From the NCBI GenBank assembly GCA_004369085.1, contig ML210148.1, forward strand, positions 1 to 64,000: 64,000 nucleotides of DNA, given 5' to 3'. Shown piece after piece: positions 35,709 to 46,556 of the stretch (its first letter is position 1; each line of letters begins with the position of its first letter). A program made the translations under genes and the position numbers. This stretch comes from Coprinopsis marcescibilis (taxonomy: Eukaryota; Basidiomycota; Agaricomycetes; Agaricales; Psathyrellaceae). Below the pieces are notes generated by a model. That model was not told the DNA's origin and did not search any database. It saw nothing but the letters and a program-made list of their open reading frames with translations.

Positions 35709-36804
35709 CGGAAGGAGGGAAGCTAAGCCGAGCTTATGTTGTGATTGGTGCTCAAGATGCGAAATGGATATTGTTTGGCGCTAAAAATAATGAGTCTCGT
35801 CGAAATCAGGACCATGGAGAGATTTGCTGCCTACCGTTACAGAGACGTTCATTTTGGCTTGCTTTTGGTGGATAGAATCCCAGATGTCGCAATTCGCCAG
35901 TCCTATATAGACTTCAATGAACAATTAGTCTATTCAGGGGACGTCAGGTGTCAGAAATGCTTAATGAGCAACAATTGCTGCGTAACCATGCCACCGATAT
36001 GGGTTTTCGAAACAATAATGGTCGTCGAGTTCCGATAGGGTTCCCACCGGAGGAGAAGGGCGAAGGATGCGGTTAGGTTGCGGTTGGAATAAGATATCTG
36101 GCCTTATTAACTATGCTCACTGTACCGATCCGGCCATCGTAGCAATCACAGCCATGTTGGTTTGTGTAGGCGCCTACGGCGGCATCCACAAGTTGAAACA
36201 GTTCGTGCGCCACGCTGCTGCTACCTCGACCGGTCTGGCTGGCGTTGGCTGTCCGAGCCATCAGACTAAAGTAGCATACCAGCTTCTTCGAAAAGCTTTT
36301 CAACGTTTCAGGCTGGTGTGGACAGATTTCAGCGTTGTACTTAGTTAGAGCTTCAAATCACTGAGTAGTAAGGCATGTCACGATTCGCACCTGCCCTAAA
36401 GAACAACTTCCCACGAAGTCAATTCCCGCGGTATTCGGCAGGAACGGCAGCCAAGATACTCTATGCCTAAACCAGGGAGTGGACTCCCTTGAAGCAGCTT
36501 GAAGCTTCAACTTGACAAAGGAGAACTGCATTGCATTAGCGGACACCATATACTCGGTTTGACAATGTTTGTAAATCCTAAAGCAGAAGGTTGGTAGGGA
36601 GCTCGCACATGATCAAGACTCCACTGTGCGCATTTCCTTGGAATTCCCTGAGGATTCAAGTTGACCGCTTCCCCCTCTCCTCAAAGCCATTCATTATTCC
36701 ATCTTCCGCTGCATTCTCCGCCTTTCTAGCCACAGCATCCTGATCTTAACCGCAAGCGGTGAGGGTTTGGGAGAAGGATAACCGACTCGACCTTACTGAC
36801 CCTC
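35709..36804. other. Flank of duplicated unit, no gene
   Basis: Contains the promoter side of the F-box gene. About 35848-36369 is unique to this copy; about 36370-36804 matches 39020-39428. The short frames are not protein-like. Confidence 0.5.
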
Positions 36805-37409
36805 CAGTGGGTCCCCGAGTCCACGGTCTTCCAGGTTAGCCCTACTGGAGCCAACCTGAACTGGGCAAACTTGGAAAAGCTTGTATGGAGAGGGAATGCA
36901 AGCCTCCCGAATGCCTCCACAAATTTGAAGGCTGCCTCCAACCTCAAGACACTGGAGTGGATTGGTGATTGTCAATCTCCCAGGGAGACTGATCGCTGGA
37001 AGGCGGATTTTGATATCCAGCTACCTTCCATTTTGTACCGCTGATCCAGAACAACTGTGCCGTAGTCGAAGATCTCTGCATATCTTCGATCACTGGCTTC
37101 AGCAAAAGAGTGTTCAATTTGCTGAAGAAACTTCAAGTTACCCGATATCGGGCCTCGGCTGATTGCCTGTACATCATGGCAGGGGCTCACAATCCTCAGA
37201 CAGCCTCATTGGATTTTTACGAAACTGATTGTATGGGATTGCCACCTCTGCTCTTCTCCCCGTCCAGTTCGATCAAAACCTTGTTTGTTGTTCTGCACGG
37301 TGATTGCAGGAAATTCCAGCAATACTGGAGGTCTAATAGTGGAATCAGACCTATTTATCGCCGATGTGAGGGAATCTATTGTTACCGTTGTAATAGGCCC
37401 CCTGGTTGA
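36805..37409 (+). pseudogene. Truncated copy of the 3' part of the F-box gene at 31620
   Basis: Matches the last ~220 residues of the upstream gene (for example WVPESTVFQVSPTGANLNWA against WVPESTIFQVSPTGASLNWA). It lacks the 5' two thirds and the F-box. Around 37024-37040 about 50 bp are missing relative to the parent and the frame breaks, after which similarity resumes (VEDLCISSITG). No promoter came with it, so it should not be expressed as a functional protein. Confidence 0.8.
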
Positions 37410-37539
37410 GATACAAGTCGTGAGGACAGTGCATATGGCAACGATTTGGTTGAGACTGTAGCAATGTAATAATTGTATAACAGACAACTACAAATATATG
37501 GACTTAACATAGTTAATTGAATGCGTACTGATTGCCTAG

Positions 37540-38889
37540 TCAAAATTCCATTCTGTTGTTTAACCATTCGTACGGCGAGTACCAAAATGATTCCGAAAAA
37601 TCTGTATCTGGTATTTGTTGCCCGAGGTGCTGAGAGGGGCCAAATTGCGACCATCCGATATGAGGACGGTCACAGTTTAGGTGCGGGCATTGAATATCCT
37701 TTCGAGTGATACCTTTCTCGCTGGGGGAATCAAGGACTCTTACTTCTACGTTAGCAATAGACCGCATGTAGGCCGGCTCCAAGAAACCGTGCCCGTGTCA
37801 CCACGACCCGTTGTAATCGACCACGAAAAGATGTTCGAGAGAAGAACTCTGAACGAATTCCTCCCCCAGTAGCGGCGCCACGTCCCCGAGTTTTTGGCAG
37901 CCACCGTCTTCGAATATGATGCGAAGAGTGCGAAGGGACGGGAGTATAAAGTTCTGGAGGGCGTTGCCAATTGTGACTTCGGTGTAGATGGTGAGTGACT
38001 GTAGCTCGGGGAGGCAGATCTTGTTGGGGAGCATCCCTGACCCATCAGATTGAATCCCAAGACAGGTAACCTCAACATGCGTCGCGGAGTGACACCGTCG
38101 AAGAATGTAAACCAAGTTGTCCACGCAAGGACCCCTTGTCATACGCAAATGCGTCAACCGTTCGAATGGGACCTCTGCGATGAACCGGGCTAGTGAGGGG
38201 TTTGTTGGGTAGAACGCGCCGAAATTAAGATACAACTACCGTAGAGTTGGGGTCTGTTGCAGTCGAGGCGCAATCTTGTCAAAGAGTTTGGAAAAAAGAG
38301 GCCCCCAACGAAACGTCCTGAGCATGATCCCTTCAAGAATCGGAGTCTCCGCAGGGTCTGCAGAAATAAAGCCTTCCAACAGGCCCCCTTGCTCGCCCAT
38401 ACAGACCGTCTTCCAGCGATTCATCTGCGAGAGAATAGCGGAATCTACCCCTGGTGCAAATAATCTGTGCGAGTTGGCATTGATGTTGAGTGGAAAGTCA
38501 AGAGATCGGGCGAGCCAAGAGTTCGTGGTCGCTACAGCGTGAGTCAGAATTTGGAATTCTGGGAAGGGGAGTTTTGGGGAAGTCCAAAGATCAGGAAACC
38601 CTAGGCAGATTGCTCACCACAGACGGCAAACCTGACTCAAAGAGGCCGGGGGCAATGGCCGGTGTAACTCGGCGACCATAGGTGCCCAGGGAAAGTGCGA
38701 TATGTTGTGCCTTGCATGGCAGACCAAAAAGATCTCTGCGATGATTTCGACAGGAAGATCATTGAATGTTGTCGGGGAATTGGACGTGTCAGCTTTCCTG
38801 ACGAGGATTTCGTCGGTGGCGTGTATAATGGCGTCGCGGCGTCTCGCAAGTGCAGGCATGGCTTTCTGGTTGCGAATTGCGACTTGCAC
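37540..38889 (-). pseudogene. Decayed duplicate of the F-box gene at 34368-35708
   Basis: It starts at the equivalent ATG (MQVAIRNQKAMPALARRRDA) and follows the intact copy along its length, but has three in-frame stops: TGA at 38614-38616 where the parent has CGA (CRLW-stop), TAG at 38236-38238 where the parent has CAG, and TGA at 37798-37800. The first two are single C-to-T changes. Small insertions and deletions are few, and the C-terminal CPHLNCDRPHIGWS motif is still recognisable, pointing to fairly recent loss. The first stop still leaves a 91-residue peptide holding part of the F-box. Confidence 0.85.
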
Positions 38890-39428
38890 CGGAAGGAGGG
38901 AAGCTAAGCCGAGCTTATGTTGTGATTGGTGTTCAAAATGCGAAACGGATATTATTTGGCGCTAAGAAATAGTCAGTCTCGTCGAAATCAGGGCAATGGA
39001 GATTTTCTTCCTACTTACTGTCGAGATAAGGCTTGTCGATTCGTCGCACCTGCCCTAAAGAGAAACTTCCCACGAAAAAAATTACACGGTGTTCGGCAGG
39101 AACGGCAGCCAAGTCTACGCAAAGCAGGGAGTGGACTCTTGAAGCTTCAACTTGACAAAGAAGAATTGCATTGCATTAGCGGACAACGTATACGCGGTTT
39201 TTAATGTCTGTAAATTCGAAGCCGAAAGTTGGCGGGAAGCTCGGAGATCAAGACCCCACTGTGCGCACTTCCTAAGAATTCCAAGTTGTCCCCTTCCCCC
39301 TTTCCTCAAAGCCATTTTTCCATCTCCCGCTGCATTCTCCGCTTTTCTGGCCACAGCCCCTCCTACTCTTAACCCCGGGCGATGGGGGGTTGGGAGAAAA
39401 TGATCGACTCGACCTTCCTGACCTTCAG

Positions 39429-40384
39429 CACAAAGATCTATCAAGCTTGGACTTGAATACAACACTGAAGGCAGGCGTTGAATGTTGGTGAATATATCCT
39501 TATATGGTTCCTGCTGAGATTTGTTTTCATTCACGAAGGGATATGGGACTCCAAAATGAAAGGAGTAGGATCATGTCCTTGCCGCAGGACACACTTCAAA
39601 GAGCATTATGCAGATCCGTCCAGTATTCACAGAATTTCTTGACCGATACGACTCGGAAAGCGCAGCGACCTGATTGGAGATGAAGAACAGGATTTCGATG
39701 GCATCCGCGCAAACTTAACCCCGCTTAGGACCAGAACTCGAACTAGTCTGAACGACATTGGTTGGTGAGATCGTGTTATCAAAGTCACTAGGCAGTTCTC
39801 CGTCGAAGTTGACTTGGATCCCAAGAATCACCAGCTGGCAAAGCCATGACGTCCCTGTCAACTTTCGGAGGAGCCATACGTGTAGATCACGAAACAATAC
39901 CGTGCATAAGGTGTAACCCACGGTGTGCCGGCCTGCGCTGATTCTTGTGTTTTCGTGTCGTTATGATTCCTGTCGTTAACAACGGTGAAATGGCCACCTG
40001 ATACTTTGTTGGGAACGACACCAACGAGATTTACTAAATTAAAAGAACTGGCGTTCAAAGGCCCTGTATCCCAAGAAACCAAGTAAACTTACCTGGTATA
40101 TAAACGCGTCATCATCGCAAAAGTCCCCAGACCGAGTTGACTGGTTCTCGACAAAAGCGAACTTGTGATCGATGATGCGGGGGCGCTAAATCCGTCATTG
40201 TTGGCTGAGTAAGCACGCCTCGGCAAAATGTGCTATTGTTCCCAGGGTTGCTCAGTTGTTGACCCCACCAAGCCTGGGTCCATTGCCTGTCCTTCTTAGA
40301 TCTTTATTTCTTTATTTCTAACCTTTCACGACCATAATTTCTTACGACCGCAGCTTTCAGGACTCAGAAGGGATTGTACATGCC
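39429..40384. other. Intergenic, no gene recognised
   Basis: About 950 bp of unique sequence beyond the duplication. A - strand frame near 39715-39921 does not resemble a known protein. The pyrimidine-rich tract at 40280-40370 is probably the promoter/leader of the next gene. Confidence 0.45.
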
Positions 40385-43287
40385 ATGGCTCAAGCCGTTA
40401 TCGAGGAAGGTCCGCTTGAACAGTATTTACGAGGTGCGCCCAGTCGGAATCTCGCCAGAGTCGCGAGTCGCAGACGATCTGGATCCACGGAACTAACTTG
40501 CTATGATTCACAGACGCTGGAGAACTGGTAGAACTCATCCCCGGGATATCACAATCCATTATCGAAGAGATTGACGTTCACCGTCACCTTTACGCTTTTG
40601 ACACGCCAGCAGAGGAAGATTCGGATGAAATGGAATGGCGGCCTCGCTGTGTCGTTGTAGGCTTGAATGTAAGTAATGTTGAGCATATCGAGCTGTACAA
40701 GTCAACTGTTGCCTTGGGAATCGTCGAGCAGGATTTGCGGATTTGCAGAAGTGCTCGACGCCTTCCAACGCCCCACACTGGCTGACTCTCATCAGATGGA
40801 ATACAGCTGACCCACCCTTTATTAGCTTCTAGAATCGTTTCTATCCTCAGCGGCACCTTCAAATTCCGCTGTCCCATTCACTGAGCGGTTTAAATACACC
40901 GTTATCTCATCCTCGCTGCTCTCGACATCACTGTCATCATCGCAGTCGACCTCGACGCGCTCTTCTTTGAGCGAAAGCTCACTGCCAGGAAAGCTCCCTC
41001 ATGCCTCGCTACCCCCTATCAGCCTTGACCTCGACAGACCTGCTTCTTCGAGCAGTATATACCAATCGCCCCATTACGCATGTTTGTCATTGGCTGTCCT
41101 TGCCACGGCTCTCCTATTGAGCGTTGGACAAAACTATCTCGCCACTCTCAGCCTCGGTGGCCTTTCATATCTCGCCTATAATCTTCTTACAACTCCTGAA
41201 ACGCCATGTCACGACTATACCTCTGTGGGTTACCCGGATTCAAACATTTTGCCGTAATGCTGATTGTTTGCCAGACTACAACTGCTCTCGACGAACTGGT
41301 GGCTGCTAATGGCTGCTGGGAGACCACCATCCAAGATGCAATTCAGGCACTTGAAAAAGAAGAAGCATCGTGCGTTTGCCTTGTTCGCTTCTAAAGGCTA
41401 TTCTAATCTAACCTTTTGTCGATCCCCAGGCTTCTGCGAAGTCCTTCTGCTGCACCTGCCGCCTCATCCAACGCACTTCGAGTTGCTCTGCACTCTGCAC
41501 TACAAACTTCCCGAACACAATGCGATAACGTTAGGCAACTTTTTTCCGCCTTGACTTGTCCCTCCGAGCTATCTCAGCTATCTGAGATGTATGCCCCTCC
41601 ATCCCCGGTGAAATCCCCGCTGCTTCTTCCCGAGGCAAATCCACGACCGTACTCTTTCCCTGGTCGTCAACTGTCGCCAACGACGCCTGAGAATAAGCGC
41701 ATGACCTGGAACGGCTCTTACACGGGGCTTGCCAACGCAGGCAGCCCAACCCCATCACGCCGACGAGACAAGCATAGATCCAATCTGTCTACTCTGTTCC
41801 AGGGTTCAGCTACTCCATCATCTCCTGGTAACAACACTCCTATTACACCATTCGACACCAGCCCCCGTCCGTCCCTCGCACAAATAGCGGAGGATCTCCA
41901 ATCGCCAGAACACGATGAGATATTATTGTTCTCTGACGATTCGCCACTATTCGGTTCTGAGGCGCTTGGCCTTCAGAGACAAAAGAAGGCAGATGGATTA
42001 GGCGCATTCGAACTATCTCGATCACCAACGTACACCTCAGAATACCGAAGTCCCCGGAATCAACGATTCTCAACATTTACTTCATCCAGCAGACTCACCA
42101 CCATTCAGCCCCCTCGACATCCGCTTTCATTATACGCTCTCAACCAAGCTTTGAGATCTGCAGTATCATCGAGAAGGTATACTTGCTCTCACCTCCTCGC
42201 GCTCCGCTTCAGCGACGATGAAGAGGAGTACTGGGAGAATGTGAACAGCGTGATTGACCTGTTGACGACTACATTCGGCGATGAGGCGTCTCGACTTGGC
42301 GAAGCCCTGGATCTGCACGAACGACAGCACCTACGCGATCAAAACCCAACTCCTGACATCTCACTTGAATTTCCTCATCGGAGTAAACGGACTGCCTCTT
42401 ATGATCGTGTGTCGTTTGCGCCTATGCCGAGCCATCTGTCGAGGTTTGCCGCGCATGTTGCGGCTATCACGTCGGCTCTGGAGGATGCGAGGGAGCAATT
42501 GGAGGAGTGCGTTGCTGCTTTGAAGGATGATGCCGATGGATCGCCGGTCAAGGCGACACCTGCAAGGCATCAGAGGTCGTCAACGCAGATATGGGATCAG
42601 GAGGTGGAGGAACATCGTGCGCTGCAGGCTTATGAAAGGCTCAGAAAGGAGTTGGGGATGGCACTTCGGGAGTGCGAAAGGGGGAAGCCGTGCTTGTTAG
42701 AGGTTGTGCACCCGCCTGCCCCTGCAAGCGATGACGAAGGCCTTGAAGAGGATTCGTCGATGTCGAGTCTGGCACATGACATCACTCAAGACCTTTATGA
42801 ACCGATTGACGAGGAGGAAACTGCACATGCCGATTCCTCTGGGTTCCAAACTCCGGAGCTGGATCCTTCGGAGGCACCTGTGGACGATGTGACGTCGCAT
42901 CTTTTGTCCATACAAACTTTGCCCCCGGTGGGGATTGAACAGGTGTACGAGGCGGACACGAGCAACGTGGTCGAGTTTACGCGGGAGAGGTCAAGCTTGA
43001 GCCGGGAGGAGAGGATAGCATTGATGAAACAGAGACGGCTGAATGGGGTACCATCTCACAGCATAGCTCAAGGAGAGTCAGGGAGTGATGAGAAGGGTGA
43101 TAAGAGGGAGAAGTGGGGTCCTGGAGGTGACGTAGTTCAGGAGTTGAAGGATGTGATTTGGAAGGTTAGCGAGCGCCGGCGGAAGATGCACGAGAGCCAC
43201 CTACAGCATCAGGAACACCGTGACGACCAGCACCACCATATCGAACAACCTCAGCCTGTAACACCGATGCGGTCAACAACGTCATGA
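40385..43287 (+). CDS. Membrane protein, vezatin/myosin-binding (Inp2-like) family candidate
   Basis: Five exons (40385-40433, 40514-40668, 40826-41224, 41275-41369, 41430-43287) encode 851 residues. The N-terminus reads VELIPGISQSIIEEIDVHRH. A pair of hydrophobic segments lies at about residues 150-190 (YACLSLAVLATALLLSVG, then LATLSLGGLSYLAYNLL), followed by helical and Ser/Pro-rich stretches and a conserved-looking helical block (SLYALNQALRSAVSSRRYTC onward). The layout resembles fungal proteins of the vezatin-like myosin-binding domain, a group that includes the peroxisome inheritance receptor Inp2. That assignment rests on architecture and the N-terminal segment, not on a decisive motif. 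The acidic C-terminal tail ends in a His/Gln-rich stretch. The 157-bp second intron is long for this locus and could contain a missed exon. Confidence 0.5.
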
Positions 43288-43822
43288 TACCATAACCATT
43301 CATCTTTTTGGGATATTGTGGTTCACAATCTTTTCACATTGATATACAACATACAACATACAACTTTCTATCCCATGTTCTTTTGGATATCTGTTTTCAT
43401 TTCTTCTTCGGCTTTGCAATCATTGATTCATGTTTTAACGATTTTTTGAATACCCACATAGTTATAAAAGTTCTGTCACCGGCGTCACATTTCGAGACAC
43501 TACTTTCACTTCGTCTTGATGCCATCCACTCCTTTCGGATTATAACAGTCATTACACCTAATATATATGTACCTTAAATACCTTGTAACAAACCCTTTTT
43601 AGTTCCCATCTACATGTACGTCATTAGTATTTCTAGCCTAGTAGAGGATTCGTGAAACATCCGATTTGCTCCAGATGGTTTGCGATCGACAGCGAGACTC
43701 AATCTGTGGAAACGCTAGTCCTGGGCTATTTTTGGAGACACCCAACTCTACATCTGAAACATGACTTTGGTGGATATATCTACTCGCCGTGTTTTTTTCA
43801 AATTCATCATTAACACCTTAAG
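43288..43822. other. Intergenic, AT-rich
   Basis: 3' untranslated region of the preceding gene and promoter of the next. No gene seen. Confidence 0.5.
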
Positions 43823-44377
43823 ATGCTCGCCCTCGGATTAACGGTCATGCTCTGCAGAGACGCCTATGTGGATGTTCGGAATCGGAGGAGGGAGAAGAAG
43901 TTGAGAAAGAAGATCGAGGAAGAGGGTGGTACCCTATCGCCAAGTTTAAGGCCACCCATAACCAGGAGTAGGAGTCTTGGAGCTGGTAGAGAAGGGCGAC
44001 CCTCGGCTCTACGCTCGCCGATAGCTTGGGCAAAAAGGCGGAGACACATTCAGAGCGCGAGTGGTGTTCCGAGGGAGCCTCCACAGCCTGCGCTCAACCG
44101 CCACAACCAACTCATCGGGCATAGACATAATTTGGGCGAGTTGGGGTACGGGCAGAGCTGTGCAAAGAGGATACCAACGCCGCCGCCTGCGTATACTGCG
44201 AGTCTTGGTGGGAGTGGGTTTGGAGAGCATAGGGGATATAGAGAGCTGGAGCTGCAATTGGATCAACCGGGGCATCCACCACCGATGTACCATGCACGAA
44301 CGGCTGTGGTTGGTGAATACGGGGATCAGAATTGGGATAGGCGGGAAGGAGGCTGTGATTTTGCTGCAGGTATTTGA
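43823..44377 (+). CDS. Small hypothetical protein with two PPxY motifs
   Basis: A 184-residue frame. It begins with a hydrophobic stretch (MLALGLTVMLC) followed at once by a very basic helix (RNRRREKKLRKK), as in a short membrane anchor with cytosolic tail. The rest is Arg/Pro-rich and disordered, with two PPxY motifs: PPAY at about 121-124 and PPMY at about 153-156. PPxY peptides bind WW domains of Nedd4/Rsp5-type ubiquitin ligases, so an adaptor role for membrane-protein ubiquitination is possible (inference). The frame ends in TGA inside GGTATTTGA; a donor GTATTT there with an acceptor at 44424-44425 would replace the last residues with a short alternative tail. An upstream exon may also be missing. 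Confidence 0.4.
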   Translation: MLALGLTVMLCRDAYVDVRNRRREKKLRKKIEEEGGTLSPSLRPPITRSRSLGAGREGRPSALRSPIAWAKRRRHIQSASGVPREPPQPALNRHNQLIGHRHNLGELGYGQSCAKRIPTPPPAYTASLGGSGFGEHRGYRELELQLDQPGHPPPMYHARTAVVGEYGDQNWDRREGGCDFAAGI

Positions 44378-44640
44378 ATCGCTTTGAGGATGTTGGCGCG
44401 TTTATACTGAGGAACTTTATAGCAGGATTGAGCCCTACACCGACCTTGCTTCGCCTTCAAACGACGTAAGCCTCCGTTAACCTTGGGACGATGTAGAGGA
44501 AGGTACCCTTCAAGGTCATAGATGACCTCTATAGTTTAGCAGTGCAGAAAGCACCTAGGTACTAAATGAGTTGTCAGGGTTCTTGGTAGACAACTCGAGT
44601 TATCCTATTATACTTGCAGAGTAAATCCGATTTTAAATAT
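44378..44640. other. Convergent 3' region
   Basis: Between the PPxY gene and Mak11. Nothing recognised. Confidence 0.45.
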
Positions 44641-46344
44641 CTAATCCTCATCTTCGGACTCGCTTTCTGCCTCTTCCTCGTCTTCATCTTCCCAGCCGGA
44701 ACCAAACCCTTCGCCTCCACCTTCACCTTCCTCATCACTACCACCTTCACCTTCGCTTTCATCGTTGGCGCCTGCTTCTTCTTCTTCGTCAGAATCATCA
44801 TCGATTCGCTTCCTCTTTTGCGTTGAAGGCGCTGCAGTCTCGGGGTCGCTTTCAGCGAGCGCGACACATGTAAAGCGGGTTCCGCTTGAATCGTATTCAG
44901 CGACGGGTGAGATCGATACAACTTCTTCGGAGGGTGTGTCGGGGATGTTGTTCATGTCAAATATGCGAACCATTCCATCAGAGGACACGGTGCTGACAAC
45001 GGTGGTCTCTGGCCTACCCGAGGCTTCAGGTAGAGTTATCCGAAGTGTCTGGAAAGCTTTGACACTACAAGAGCAATCGTCAGGCTTGTGTTGCCACCGT
45101 CTCCTTTAGAACGTTCAACTTACCGATTTCCGTGGCCAATCATTTCCGCGAAAATCTTAGGTTCTTCGCTGACATCTTTGGGCACAGTATAGATCGACAG
45201 CTTTTTGTTCTCGCCGGCTGCTAAAAGGACTTCTTTATCGCCCTTTACAGTCTTGCAGAATTGAACATCGTGGAGTCGCGAAGGATGTTCGATCGTATGT
45301 AGCAGGTCCATGCTCTAAGTATCCAGTGAGTTTGGATGTTTGAGGGTGGTAGTATTGGGACATACGACGGAGAATATGTCAATTGTCGACCCAGATTGTA
45401 CCGCGATGCGTGTACCGTCAGCAGACCACCGAACAGCTTCGCCCTCTAAATGATAGGGAGTAGTTAGAATTTGGTGCAGGAAAAAGGGGTCAATACATAC
45501 CCTTTCCAAGTTTCGTACTGGCACAACCCTTGCCTCTCATGAGATCCCACATACGCATTGTCCTGTCCTTCCCAACACTCAATGCGACCTTTCCGCTTGG
45601 GTGAACTGTCAAGGCATTGACACGCCCTTTATGACCCTTCAGTGCTCGCAGAACAGTCCAGTCTCGAGCCCTGAATAAGCATAAGCTGCCATCCTCAGAA
45701 GCAGAGAGTAAATGTGATCGGGAAGGGAATGAAAGATGCGTAATTGAACCTGCACGTTGAGCTGAGTAACGGCAATGATAACCACGGAAAATCAAATAGA
45801 AGAACATACCTTCGTGGTGCATAAGCCCACCGACCTCTTTCCGTCTTCGCAAGTCCCAAATTTTAATGATTTCATCTGTACTTCCCGTTGCGAGCCATTT
45901 GCCCCCATGAGGAGAGGCAGCGACCGCTTTGATACACGAAACGTGAGCAGGGAAGATAAAGATTGGTTTAATCTTGAACTGCAATTTGCCCTCCTTGTCG
46001 ACTGAAGTAGAGCCTCCGAATCCATACAAAAGTTTTTCATATGATCCGGCAACGATTTTGAACGTGGATGGAGGGGGGACCTCTTCCTGCTGAATAGATT
46101 TCTTCTTCCCTTTCGCTTTCTTCGACAATGCTTCAGACTCGGTGGTGGTCGACGCTTTCGTTGGGATCTTGGTTTTGGAGGAGCTGGCGACTGCTGAGGG
46201 TTTTGCTTTTTCCACAGCTTTACGATTCGCCGGTGGTGGTGTCCCTTTTCGGCCACGAGTTGGGCCCTTTTTGGTGGGCACGGCAATCCTGGCCCTCTTT
46301 GCAGCCTTTTCTACTGGTTTGGCGGTGATTGCTGCCTTGGCCAT
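44641..46344 (-). CDS. MAK11: Mak11/PAK1IP1-like WD40 ribosome biogenesis protein
   Basis: Five exons (45810-46344, 45501-45749, 45366-45445, 45124-45314, 44641-45064) encode 492 residues. WD40 repeats run from about residue 100 to 400, with clear units such as HGGKWLATGSTDEIIKIWDL, SRSHLLSASEDGSLCLFRA and GKVALSVGKDRTMRMWDL; the repeat after GEAVRWSADGTRIAVQSG is typical of Mak11. Mak11 is a nucleolar factor of 60S subunit maturation that acts around Rlp24 exchange. The N-terminal 90 residues are Lys/Ala-rich, likely nucleolar targeting. The C-terminus is a long Asp/Glu/Ser tail ending ESEDED. The frame is open upstream to 46467, but the ATG at 46344 (MAKAAITAKP) is preferred. It diverges from the mitochondrial GatA gene. 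Confidence 0.88.
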
Positions 46345-46556
46345 GGTAGAGGATGTGGGGTTCAAGTCGAAAACGCGTTCCAACTTCTCAGCTTGACGAA
46401 AATTCGGCACAGCCACAATAGCTACTGATACCGCGTCCGGGAAGCTGTCGGAGACCTTGGTTCGCACCTTATCCTCCCTGTTTCCTCATTCGCCACGCGT
46501 TTGCACCGTTTGCTTGTAGGCAAAGCCTTTCGACTGGCTGGAGGTGGCTTGCTGAC
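46345..46556. promoter_or_regulatory. Compact bidirectional promoter (MAK11 / GatA)
   Basis: Only 212 bp separate the two divergent start codons. It contains ACGCGT at 46495-46500, the MCB core bound by MBF-type G1/S factors in yeasts; its use here is inference. Confidence 0.5.

Larger units (their letters stand above)
33566..36807. repeat. Tandem duplication, left unit (A)
   Basis: Contains the tail of the 31620 gene, the intact F-box gene 34368-35708 and its upstream flank. The right unit starts at 36805 with the same order and orientation. Both unit edges carry CAG. Unit A has about 520 bp (roughly 35848-36369) that unit B lacks. Confidence 0.8.
36805..39428. repeat. Tandem duplication, right unit (B)
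   Basis: Begins at the CAG of CCTCCAGTGGGTCCCCGAG (matching 33566 onward) and ends at ACCTTCAG at 39428, whose counterpart in unit A is ACCCTCCAG at 36800-36807. Both coding segments in it are disrupted. Confidence 0.8.

Noticed and set aside
34368..38889. F-box genes as a toxin-antitoxin or allorecognition locus
   Set aside because: No NLR, HET domain or partner gene is present; ordinary F-box family expansion explains the cluster.
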